NCBI GenBank assembly: GCA_002842755.1
Contig: PHDU01000034.1
Coordinates: forward strand, 1-34,716
Origin: Bacteroidetes bacterium HGW-Bacteroidetes-1
GTDB taxonomy: Bacteria > Bacteroidota > Bacteroidia > Bacteroidales > F082
Direction of reading: 5' to 3'
DNA: 34,716 nt
Shown here: one piece after another, positions 25,691 through 32,495 of the stretch
Numbering within the stretch: the stretch's first letter is position 1
How the letters are laid out: each line of letters opens with the position of its first letter
Translations under genes and position numbers: made by a program
Notes under the pieces: model-generated
Told to the model about the DNA's origin: nothing
Seen by the model: the letters and a program-made list of their open reading frames with translations, nothing else
Databases searched by the model: none

Positions 25691-26818
25691 TTAGAGTGGT
25701 AATTCTATTTTAAATACCGTACCCGAAACCTCTTCAGAGTTGAACTCAACTTTACCACTAAGATATTGTTCAGCGAGCAATTTAATGCTGTAGGTTCCTA
25801 ATCCTCTTGAAGCATCTTTGGTTGAAAAAGATCGCTGGAAAATCTGAAGCTGAATATTTCTGGGAATAAATGTTTGATTGTGAACGTGAAAAATAATGTG
25901 CGATGGTGTTGTTTCAAAACCCATTTTAATTTCCTGATTTTCCCTGCTTGCTTCCAAAGCATTCTTAAGCATATTGACAAGCACTCTTTTAAGTAAGACC
26001 GGATCGGAATTAAAAGATTGATCAGGTGTGATATTTTGAATAAGAATATTTTTCTTTTGTGCAACAAGATGGTGTTCCATCTGGTTTTTTACTTCCAGTA
26101 AAATACCCAGAGCGCTGATGTTTTTCTTATTCGTCTTTAGCTCTCCCCTTTCTGCAGCCAAAATCTGAATCTGCGCCATTATTTCATCCACAAGATTGTT
26201 ACTAAGTTGTGACGCTATTTGTAAAAACTCTTTAGACTCTTCCGGATCATCTGAGGATTGAAGAAATTCAAGAAATCCTCTCAATCCTCCTGCCGTATTG
26301 ATGATATCATGAAAAAAGATATGCTCAAGGGCAAGACGTCTTTTTTCATCACTAATATCATTGAGTGAAAGGACTACGAAATCCTGATCCTTAAAAGAAA
26401 AGGGAGCAGCAGTAACTGAAAAATCATAAGAGAATTCTTTTTCGTTCGAAATGGCAGTAATGCGACATTCGCTTGTAATTTTCTCCTTTTTTTGCATGCA
26501 TTCAAGAATACTGTTTACAGCTCCGCAATATCGACAGCTTTCGGAAGTTCCACAACCTCCTTCGTTTTCTTTAGAATGAATACATTTGAGAAATTCTCCT
26601 GGTCGCATACCAAGAATACTTTCGAGATCAGAATAACCCATCGCCTCAAGCAAAGCGATATTTCCATATACGATCTGACGCTCTTTGTTGAGAATGGCAG
26701 CAATATAGGGCAAGGCATTCACAAGTTCGCTTATTTTTTCAAAACTCCTGAAAGCATCAAGATCTCTTAATATTGCAGCAGGCTCAGCACGTTCGGCAGT
26801 AGCATAAAAAGTATTCAT
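25691..26818 (-). CDS. Orphan PAS-domain sensor histidine kinase with cysteine cluster
   Basis: The 375-residue protein has no membrane helix, so it should be cytoplasmic. A PAS domain covers about 30-155. Inside it lie Cys79, Cys89, Cys95, Cys98 and Cys107 (GGCGTSESCRYCGAVN at 87-102), a spacing that suggests a metal or iron-sulfur centre or a redox switch. The dimerisation/His-box segment is LALEHIFFHDIINTAGGLRGF with His170 as the likely phosphorylation site. The ATPase domain follows, with N-box LLKRVLVNMLKNALEAS and G-boxes SRGLGTYSIKLLAEQYL. No response regulator is adjacent, so its output partner is elsewhere. It is convergent with thrC. Confidence 0.88.
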   Translation of the reverse strand: MNTFYATAERAEPAAILRDLDAFRSFEKISELVNALPYIAAILNKERQIVYGNIALLEAMGYSDLESILGMRPGEFLKCIHSKENEGGCGTSESCRYCGAVNSILECMQKKEKITSECRITAISNEKEFSYDFSVTAAPFSFKDQDFVVLSLNDISDEKRRLALEHIFFHDIINTAGGLRGFLEFLQSSDDPEESKEFLQIASQLSNNLVDEIMAQIQILAAERGELKTNKKNISALGILLEVKNQMEHHLVAQKKNILIQNITPDQSFNSDPVLLKRVLVNMLKNALEASRENQEIKMGFETTPSHIIFHVHNQTFIPRNIQLQIFQRSFSTKDASRGLGTYSIKLLAEQYLSGKVEFNSEEVSGTVFKIELPL

Positions 26819-26829
26819 TTTTTCTCTTT

Positions 26830-27006
26830 TTAGTCTTTTAATCTTGTTAAAGATACAACAAGAAAGCCAACCAGCGGACTAAAAATGAAAGAAATAAAAA
26901 ACAACCATTGCTTTCCTATTCGACTTTTATCAACAAATTTTTCGGAAATAATGAGTGAGGCAATATACCAAACTACAAAAATAAGGGCTATCCAGACTGC
27001 TGTCAT
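26830..27006 (-). CDS. 58-residue two-helix membrane protein
   Basis: The start is placed at the ATG at 27006, two bases after the stop of the PepSY-type gene. The longer open frame up to 27165 overlaps that gene and has no membrane or family logic. The product begins MTAVWIALIFVVWYIASLII, has a short basic loop (KFVDKSRIGKQ), then a second helix (WLFFISFIFSPLVGFLVVSL). It resembles small phospholipase D-nuclease N-terminal-like membrane proteins only in general layout. The tight spacing suggests that it works with the PepSY-type protein. Confidence 0.65.
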   Translation of the reverse strand: MTAVWIALIFVVWYIASLIISEKFVDKSRIGKQWLFFISFIFSPLVGFLVVSLTRLKD

Positions 27007-27008
27007 AA

Positions 27009-27563
27009 TTAATAAAGATAATAGATAATGAAAAACATAGGTATCGTTATGCCCAGCAATGTAAGCCAGGCGCCTCTTGCGGTAATTCCATCCCCACCAC
27101 GAGGTATGAGTATTCCTGAAAGAGCAAGAAGCATTAATGCTCCGGCGAATATATCCGAAAACCAAGTCCAGTATTTAGATGGGTTATAATGCAGATAATT
27201 CATCTCACGAAATACGGATCTTCGCTTTGTAAGTTCAATATATCCTTTGCCTGTTTCAATATTAATAATTGCTGTACCACCTGTAAGAAATATTTTCAAA
27301 GTTTCAGGAGAAGGAAAATAATGCTTTCTGTAGTCGCCATCCACCCCATATTTTTCGAGCATGTTCAGGACATCCTGTTTTGATGGTTTTTCAAAAAAAG
27401 GTGATTCAGTAATCGTTTTTTCAATAATAATATAATTTGGATTCCAATCATTACGATGATTAATGGCAATGCCTGATAGTGCATAAATGATCGTCATTCC
27501 AAAAAACAAATATCCAAAGTCGCGGTGTATGACTCTGTTCCATTTTCTCCATTTGAAGGCCAT
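27009..27563 (-). CDS. PepSY-associated TM helix family protein
   Basis: The 184 residues match short PepSY-TM proteins of Bacteroidota: a basic N-terminus with WNRVIHRDFGYLFFGMTIIYALSGI (first helix, residues about 12-35), a periplasmic stretch of about 90 residues with FLTGGTAIINIETGKGYIE, and two C-terminal helices (about 133-152 and 165-182) after MNYLHYNPSKYWTWFSDIFA. Family members occur near iron, heme or redox systems, where they may act as ferric reductase-like or assembly proteins; the role here is not shown. It forms a two-gene unit with the 58-residue protein downstream. Confidence 0.82.
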   Translation of the reverse strand: MAFKWRKWNRVIHRDFGYLFFGMTIIYALSGIAINHRNDWNPNYIIIEKTITESPFFEKPSKQDVLNMLEKYGVDGDYRKHYFPSPETLKIFLTGGTAIINIETGKGYIELTKRRSVFREMNYLHYNPSKYWTWFSDIFAGALMLLALSGILIPRGGDGITARGAWLTLLGITIPMFFIIYYLY

Positions 27564-27594
27564 AGGTATTCTTGTTTATTTTTTGTAAAAAGAA

Positions 27595-27621
27595 AAAACC
27601 AGACATTAAAGGCCTGGTTTT
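27595..27621 (-). terminator. Intrinsic terminator after the OB-fold lipoprotein gene
   Basis: AAAACCAG (27595-27602) pairs with CTGGTTTT (27614-27621) around an 11-base loop. It lies 23 bases past the lipoprotein stop on the minus strand, where the A-rich flank (27593-27598) gives a U-run. It separates that gene from the PepSY unit. Confidence 0.7.
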
Positions 27622-27643
27622 ATACTTTTGGATGATAGCTTAA

Positions 27644-28240
27644 CTATTCTTCAACAATTTCATAGGTAACAGCAACAACTTCATAAAAGAATAGTTTGTC
27701 AACACCTTTTTCAGCCATTGTTTTACGATGTTGAATGATCGCATCAAAAGCTGATTCTTCGCTGTGATGATCTGCTCCTTCGGCTTCTGCATTAATTTCA
27801 GCACTTGTTGTTGATTTTTCTCCACCACCAAGATGCTTATCTTCTTCAGCTATACCAGCTTTGATTTCTTCTTCCCATTCCAGAAGATAGGCTTCATCAA
27901 CAACTGTCTCGCTGATAATACCAGTTACAAGGTAATCAAAACCTTCTGTTTCACTATTGAAAGCAGGAAGTTCTTCACCTGTAACAATTTTCACGCGGCC
28001 TTCAGATTCTGTATCAATCAGAAACATTTTTTTTCCATCATGTTTGCAAATATGATCAGCTGTACCTTTTAAGGTAACAAGTTTACCAACAAGTTCGCCA
28101 GCTTTTTCATCGAAATTACCAACAGTAAGCATCACAGCTTTTTCAGCTTCCATTCCTTCCTGTTTGGTTTCAGGTTTTTGTTCACTGCCACAAGCCATCA
28201 TGATGACTGCGATAAAACTAATTGCAAATAATTTTTTCAT
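27644..28240 (-). CDS. Lipoprotein with OB-fold-like domain
   Basis: The 198-residue product has a lipoprotein signal (MKKLFAISFIAVIMMAC, Cys17). The segment at about 48-110 (VGKLVTLKGTADHICKHDGKKMFLIDTESEGRVKIV, then VTGIISETVVDE) looks like an OB-fold of the tRNA-anti/DUF4920-like kind. It carries a conserved-looking HICKHDGKK motif, and its His and Cys could bind a metal or heme. An acidic, His-containing stretch (EGADHHSEES) lies near 157-166. A terminator separates it from the PepSY gene, but the shared orientation and proximity suggest a related envelope function. The precise role is unknown. Confidence 0.72.
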   Translation of the reverse strand: MKKLFAISFIAVIMMACGSEQKPETKQEGMEAEKAVMLTVGNFDEKAGELVGKLVTLKGTADHICKHDGKKMFLIDTESEGRVKIVTGEELPAFNSETEGFDYLVTGIISETVVDEAYLLEWEEEIKAGIAEEDKHLGGGEKSTTSAEINAEAEGADHHSEESAFDAIIQHRKTMAEKGVDKLFFYEVVAVTYEIVEE

Positions 28241-28271
28241 AAAAAATATGGTTTGGTTTATTAATAGTGTA

Positions 28272-28279
28272 CAAAAGTA
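28272..28279 (-). promoter_or_regulatory. -7 promoter box for the OB-fold lipoprotein gene
   Basis: On the minus strand this reads TACTTTTG, a perfect TAnnTTTG box, 31 bases before the gene's ATG. No clear -33 TTG is found at 17-21 bases. The rest of the 28241-28424 spacer is AT-rich, with no feature that I can support. Confidence 0.45.
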
Positions 28280-28424
28280 AGAAAATCAGCAAAATGTTAA
28301 GCTTTTTTGTGATAAAAATAACACTGAACTGTATATAATTCCAATTTTAATTCAATTTATAACTATGATTATATATTAAATAGTGTGTTTTCTTTCTTTG
28401 TAATACCCCAATTAATAATAGGTT

Positions 28425-29945
28425 TTAGTCGGGTATAATTATTTCATCATCCGGAATTTGAATACCATCGTAGCTTCTTTCAATGCCGTTCACGTAAGAA
28501 ATTACAATAAGCAGACTACCATCTTCATTCCACTTTTTCCATTCTCCGTTTTTCCTACCCATGATATAACTGCCCTCTTCCTGTTTTTTTCCATCTGAAT
28601 AATAACTAATATGCTTTCCATTTGGGTTATCCTCAACAAAACTTCCTTCAAAAGCAAGCGTGCCATCTTCATAAAAATGTTTCCATAAGCCATTTCGATA
28701 ACCTTCAATAAACTCTCCTTCTTCACGCTGAAAACCATTTTGTATAGTCCAGAAGCCTTCTTCCTTGTCATCAATAAAATCTCCTTTTGCAAGAATATTT
28801 CTGTTGAAATCATATTCTGTCATCAAGCCATCGCGTAATCCGTTGCGATAATTTTCTTCGCGCAACAATTGGCCATTGCTATAATACCAGAACCATTTTC
28901 CGATTGGCTTACCTTCTTCATTGTATGATCCTTTTTGTTCAGGTTCGCCTTTTGGATAGAAAAATTCCCATTCTCCAACTCTTTTGTCATTGGAGTAGTT
29001 TCCTTGAGATTTAAGCATGCCGTTTGCATAATACTCTTTCCAATACCCTTGTTTCAAACCACCCGCATTGATGATACCCTGGCCAACAATTATTCCATTG
29101 CGAAAGATATAGGATTGAACCACTTCGCCTTTCTCATCAAATTCACGTCGTATTCCTTCGGGCACCCCTTTACGATAAGTGGCTTCAACTTTAACTTTGC
29201 CACCTGGATAATAATCACGTCTGATTTCAAGTCGCGCTACTTCCTCGGCACTTTCCTGCCTTACATCATCAACGTATTTCTCTATTTTCTTAAGATTGCC
29301 CTGAATATCATATTCTCTGAAAATTCCATTTTTTAATCCGTTTTTGAATGATCCTTCTGCCTTTAAAACATCATCCTCATAAAACCACTTCCATAATCCA
29401 TGAGGTCGGTTTTCAGTGTCTCTTCTATTAATACGTTCTCTGTTAACAATATAACCTCTTTTGTAGGTTATTAACTCATTCACGATACCAAGAGTATCAT
29501 AGTTTTTAGCAACTCCTTCTTCAAGTCCTTTTACAAAAGGAATACTTTTTATTAACCGCCCTTTTAAGTCAAAATGATTGGTTAAACCAGTTTTAATATC
29601 TTGTTCAAAATTTTCTCTAATTATTTCATCGGATAAATAAGTTACCCTTTCTCCTTGTTTTTTTCCTTTTTGATAGTTTATTTCAAGGGTAAGATTTCCT
29701 GATTCATCATAAAATTTCCAAAGGCTGTCGAGTTCAAAATTTTTTCTATTTCCTTCCGATTTTAAAGTACCTGTTTCAAAATAAGTCTTCCAGTAGCCAT
29801 CTGGCATTTTATGAACCAAAAACCCTTCGCTTGATTTGTTTCCATCAGGATAGTAAAAAACAACATACGTTGTATCGCTTTCACGATTTTGCGAGGCAAG
29901 TATGAAAGGAATGAAAAGCAGGACAAAAACAAAAGAATATTTCAT
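28425..29945 (-). CDS. Secreted MORN/YwqK-repeat protein
   Basis: The start at 29945 gives a clear signal peptide (MKYSFVFVLLFIPFILASQ) and about 506 residues. An upstream in-frame ATG at 29990 overlaps the preceding gene and would bury the signal. Almost all of the mature protein is tandem repeats of about 22-24 residues of the form G-W-x-YY-x-G-L-x-E-G-Y-x-N-G, for example GYWKEYYANGMLKSQGNYSNDKRVGEW and GKWFWYYSNGQLLREENYRNGLRDG. This is the MORN/YwqK-antitoxin-repeat type, which forms an elongated beta sheet. Family names mention an antitoxin, but Bacteroidota members are secreted repeat proteins of unknown role. It is third in the nadA operon. Confidence 0.85.
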   Translation of the reverse strand: MKYSFVFVLLFIPFILASQNRESDTTYVVFYYPDGNKSSEGFLVHKMPDGYWKTYFETGTLKSEGNRKNFELDSLWKFYDESGNLTLEINYQKGKKQGERVTYLSDEIIRENFEQDIKTGLTNHFDLKGRLIKSIPFVKGLEEGVAKNYDTLGIVNELITYKRGYIVNRERINRRDTENRPHGLWKWFYEDDVLKAEGSFKNGLKNGIFREYDIQGNLKKIEKYVDDVRQESAEEVARLEIRRDYYPGGKVKVEATYRKGVPEGIRREFDEKGEVVQSYIFRNGIIVGQGIINAGGLKQGYWKEYYANGMLKSQGNYSNDKRVGEWEFFYPKGEPEQKGSYNEEGKPIGKWFWYYSNGQLLREENYRNGLRDGLMTEYDFNRNILAKGDFIDDKEEGFWTIQNGFQREEGEFIEGYRNGLWKHFYEDGTLAFEGSFVEDNPNGKHISYYSDGKKQEEGSYIMGRKNGEWKKWNEDGSLLIVISYVNGIERSYDGIQIPDDEIIIPD

Positions 29946-29958
29946 GGATGCATTCGCT

Positions 29959-30501
29959 TCATTTTGTTGAAACAGATTGGCCTGGAGCAACTCTCTCCTG
30001 CTTTTTAAATTTATAGATATCCTCTTTTTTAATTTTCAATTTGGCTTTTTCCCCTCCTGGACTGATATAGTAAGTTGTTGTATCATAATCAATTCTACCA
30101 AATTTCTTTTCCCATTCAATGGCTGAAACCTGATATTGATCTTTTGCATTGTGAACAAATGTAAGATCACGATTTTCCCCCTGCTCAAAAGCTACATCAA
30201 TACTTTCAGTGTTGTATTCCTTGCAAACTCCCTGGGTATTCTTTTTTATTATAATACGTTCAATATACTGCCCATTTTCAAATCGTACTTTCCCTGAAGA
30301 AACATTTGTTTCCTCATAGGTTAAGTTGCGTTCCAGAATAATTTTACGTGACGTATAAAACTGAATATCTTTCAGATCTATATTATATGATTCAACATTT
30401 TCACGGATGCCCTGTGTAAAAAATAAGGTTTTTTTTGATGCACATGCGGTAAAAAATAAAAGTATTACCACAGGAAAAACAATCAGCCAGTATTTTTTCA
30501 T
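29959..30501 (-). CDS. Putative lipoprotein, nadA operon
   Basis: The 180 residues begin with a lipoprotein signal (MKKYWLIVFPVVILLFFTAC, Cys20). The rest is Lys- and Glu-rich with predicted beta segments (KVRFENGQYIERIIIKK, RIDYDTTTYYISPGGEKAKLKIKKEDIYKF), and no family is recognised. It starts 11 bases after the nadA stop and ends 13 bases before the MORN-repeat gene, so the three appear to be one transcript. A shared function with the MORN protein at the envelope is plausible but unproven. Confidence 0.78.
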   Translation of the reverse strand: MKKYWLIVFPVVILLFFTACASKKTLFFTQGIRENVESYNIDLKDIQFYTSRKIILERNLTYEETNVSSGKVRFENGQYIERIIIKKNTQGVCKEYNTESIDVAFEQGENRDLTFVHNAKDQYQVSAIEWEKKFGRIDYDTTTYYISPGGEKAKLKIKKEDIYKFKKQERVAPGQSVSTK

Positions 30502-30512
30502 GGTGTTAATTT

Positions 30513-31451
30513 CTATTTTATTAATCCAAGTTGAACTGACAATTCGAGCATTTTCAGAATAGGCTTTTTGGCTTTTAAAATCACATCCTGAGGTAACTCT
30601 ATTGACGGTTTTTCATTTTTAAGCGCAAGATACAGCTTTTCAAGTGTATTAAGTTTCATATAGGGACAATCATTGCAATTGCATGTTTCATCAGATGGAA
30701 CAATCATAAATATTTTATCCGGAGATGTTCGTTTCATCTGATGAAGGATACCTGTTTCAGTTGCAACAATAAATTTTTTAGCATTGCTCGCTTTTGTAAA
30801 ATTAAGCAGAGCTGTAGTTGAACCTATAAAGTCGGCCAAAGCAAGAACCTGTGCTTTACATTCAGGATGAGCTATCAGAAGTGCATCAGGATTATAACTT
30901 TTTAACTTAATGATGGCTTCGGAAGACAATATATCGTGAACTTCGCAGGTTCCATCCCACAAAACCATGTTACGACCGGTAATGTTATTAATATAAGCCC
31001 CTAAATTCTTATCAGGTGCAAATACAATTTTTTGATCTTTTGGAAATGATTCAACAAGTTGAACTGCATTGCCAGAAGTACAAATAATATCTGACATTGT
31101 TTTTATTGCAGCTGAGCAATTGATATATGAAATGACAGTATGATCAGAGTAAAGTTTTAAAAAATCCCTGAAACGATCAGGAGGACAACTATCAGCCAAT
31201 GAACATCCGGCTTCTAAATCAGGTAAAACAACCAACTTATCAGGATTGAGTATTTTTGCTGTTTCCGCCATAAAATGAACTCCTGCAAAAACAATCATAT
31301 CAGCATTGGCTTTAGAAGCTTGCTGCGCCAATCCCAGGCTATCGCCTACAAAATCAGCTATGTCTTGAATTTCAGGAACTTGATAATAATGTGCAAGAAT
31401 AATGGCATTTTTTTCTGCCCTCAATTTGATTATTTGCTTTTTAAAATCCAT
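30513..31451 (-). CDS. nadA: Quinolinate synthase
   Basis: NadA is a [4Fe-4S] enzyme that condenses iminoaspartate with dihydroxyacetone phosphate to make quinolinate for NAD. I chose the ATG at 31451 (MDFKKQIIKLRAEKNAIILAHYYQ), giving 312 residues; the open frame from 31493 begins upstream of the likely transcription start. Conserved features are AHYYQVPEIQDIADFVGDSLGLAQ, FMAETAKILNP, LPDLEAGCSLADSCP (Cys83), WDGTCEVH (Cys169), HPEC and the CNCNDCPYMKLN group (Cys257/259/262), which together supply the cluster ligands. nadB and nadC are not in the window. Confidence 0.96.
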   Translation of the reverse strand: MDFKKQIIKLRAEKNAIILAHYYQVPEIQDIADFVGDSLGLAQQASKANADMIVFAGVHFMAETAKILNPDKLVVLPDLEAGCSLADSCPPDRFRDFLKLYSDHTVISYINCSAAIKTMSDIICTSGNAVQLVESFPKDQKIVFAPDKNLGAYINNITGRNMVLWDGTCEVHDILSSEAIIKLKSYNPDALLIAHPECKAQVLALADFIGSTTALLNFTKASNAKKFIVATETGILHQMKRTSPDKIFMIVPSDETCNCNDCPYMKLNTLEKLYLALKNEKPSIELPQDVILKAKKPILKMLELSVQLGLIK

Positions 31452-31474
31452 CTTTACTTTTTTTCTTTCGATGA

Positions 31475-31503
31475 CAAAGTTACGACAATTCACAATGAAT
31501 CAA
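31475..31503 (-). promoter_or_regulatory. Promoter of the nadA operon
   Basis: On the minus strand TAACTTTG (31475-31482) is a perfect TAnnTTTG -7 box, with TTG (31501-31503) eighteen bases upstream as -33. Predicted transcription would start near 31468, which supports the nadA start at 31451 rather than 31493. Confidence 0.7.
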
Positions 31504-31630
31504 TGATGAGGAAATTTAACTGAAGGACATTAAATAATAAGTTTTAAAAAGAATATGTTATTAGTTATATAGCCTGTTAATAGCTGAATAACTTTTTGTT
31601 TATAAATTTGGAAAAGTGATTTGTTAGAAT

Positions 31631-31900
31631 TTATCAACAGTTTTTTCACATAAAATGATGGTTTATATAATTCATATACAGTTAAGTAAATAAAAGCAAA
31701 TATGAATTGGTTTTTTGTAATTGTTGAAAAATAAGATAGAAATTAAGTTAATTTTTGTTAACAGTAAGTTTGTAAGAATTTATAAAAAGGACCATTTTGT
31801 TGATAAGGTTTTTAGTGGTGAAGAAATTTTGTTGATAAGCCTAAATCAATCAAAATTTAATAACATTGATTTAACAAAATTTACAAGCGGATGTTGATAA
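31631..31900. other. Cluster of DnaA-box-like repeats in an AT-rich spacer (candidate origin)
   Basis: The 540-base spacer between nadA and rpiB holds no gene that I can support. It carries four exact copies of the 9-mer TTATCAACA: forward at 31631-31639, and reverse (TGTTGATAA) at 31798-31806, 31830-31838 and 31892-31900. A near copy (TGTTGAAAA) lies at 31722-31730. The 9-mer differs by one base from the Escherichia coli DnaA box TTATCCACA. The sequence to the right (31901-31980) is extremely AT-rich and could serve as an unwinding element. The flanking genes point away from it on both sides. This fits a replication origin or a DnaA-titration or regulatory region, but dnaA itself is not present. 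Confidence 0.5.
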
Positions 31901-32010
31901 GTATTTAACTGACTAAAAAATAATTGTTTACATTAATAATTCTTTACATTAATTTTACAATAATATGTTCATAAACAAGTAGAAGCAGTTTATTGCGGTA
32001 AAAAAATAGA

Positions 32011-32018
32011 TACTTTTG
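32011..32018 (+). promoter_or_regulatory. -7 promoter box of rpiB-lutB
   Basis: TACTTTTG is a perfect TAnnTTTG box ending 17 bases before the rpiB ATG. A TTG at 31993-31995 is 15 bases upstream, slightly close for a -33 element. Confidence 0.6.
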
Positions 32019-32035
32019 TATAAATTTTATTAACA

Positions 32036-32485
32036 ATGACACAGTCCATCAAAACGGTAGCAATTGCAAGTGATCATGGTGGTTATGCTATGAAGCAATT
32101 TATCATCAAAAAGCTAAAGGAAGATGGATGGCAAGTTGTAGATTATGGAACTGATTCTGAAAAAAGTGTTGATTATCCTGACTATATCCATCCTCTGGCA
32201 AGCGACGTAAACATTGGAAATTTTCCACTTGGTATTATTTTGTGTGGAAGTGGTAACGGAGCTCAAATGACAGCAAATAAATATGAGAATGTAAGAGCTG
32301 CCCTTTGTTGGAATACCGAACAAGCAATTCTTTCACGACAACATAACAATGCCAACATTATTTCATTGCCAGGAAGGTTTGTCACCATGGAGGATGCCTG
32401 GAAAATGGTTTATCTTTTTTTAAATACTTCCTTTGAAGGAGGGCGTCACCAACAAAGGGTTGATAAAATTTCTAACCTTCGTTAA
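32036..32485 (+). CDS. rpiB: Ribose-5-phosphate isomerase B
   Basis: RpiB interconverts ribose 5-phosphate and ribulose 5-phosphate in the pentose phosphate pathway. The 149 residues match the RpiB/LacAB family throughout: VAIASDHGGYAMKQFI (residues 8-23), the VVDYGTDSEKSVDYPDY block, the catalytic-Cys motif IILCGSGNGAQMTANKY, RAALCWNTEQAILSRQHNNANIISLPGRF and a C-terminal FEGGRHQQRVDKI. Length is normal. lutB follows after 10 bases and is probably co-transcribed. Confidence 0.96.
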   Translation: MTQSIKTVAIASDHGGYAMKQFIIKKLKEDGWQVVDYGTDSEKSVDYPDYIHPLASDVNIGNFPLGIILCGSGNGAQMTANKYENVRAALCWNTEQAILSRQHNNANIISLPGRFVTMEDAWKMVYLFLNTSFEGGRHQQRVDKISNLR

Positions 32486-32495
32486 ATGATATTTT

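Noticed and set aside
25674-25700. Hairpin between thrC and the histidine kinase gene as a terminator
   Set aside because: The stem is short and imperfect, overlaps the kinase stop codon and has no U-tract.
27007-27165. N-terminal extension of the 58-aa membrane protein up to 27165
   Set aside because: It overlaps the PepSY gene in another frame and reads as non-family sequence, whereas the ATG at 27006 starts directly at a membrane helix.
28935-29336. Plus-strand 133-aa open frame opposite the MORN-repeat gene
   Set aside because: It is an antisense shadow of the repeats with Phe/Ile-rich sequence that mirrors the repeat codons.
28425-29945. Possible CRISPR or DNA-level tandem repeat suggested by repeating text
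   Set aside because: The repetition is at protein level with degenerate DNA; there are no identical repeats with spacers.
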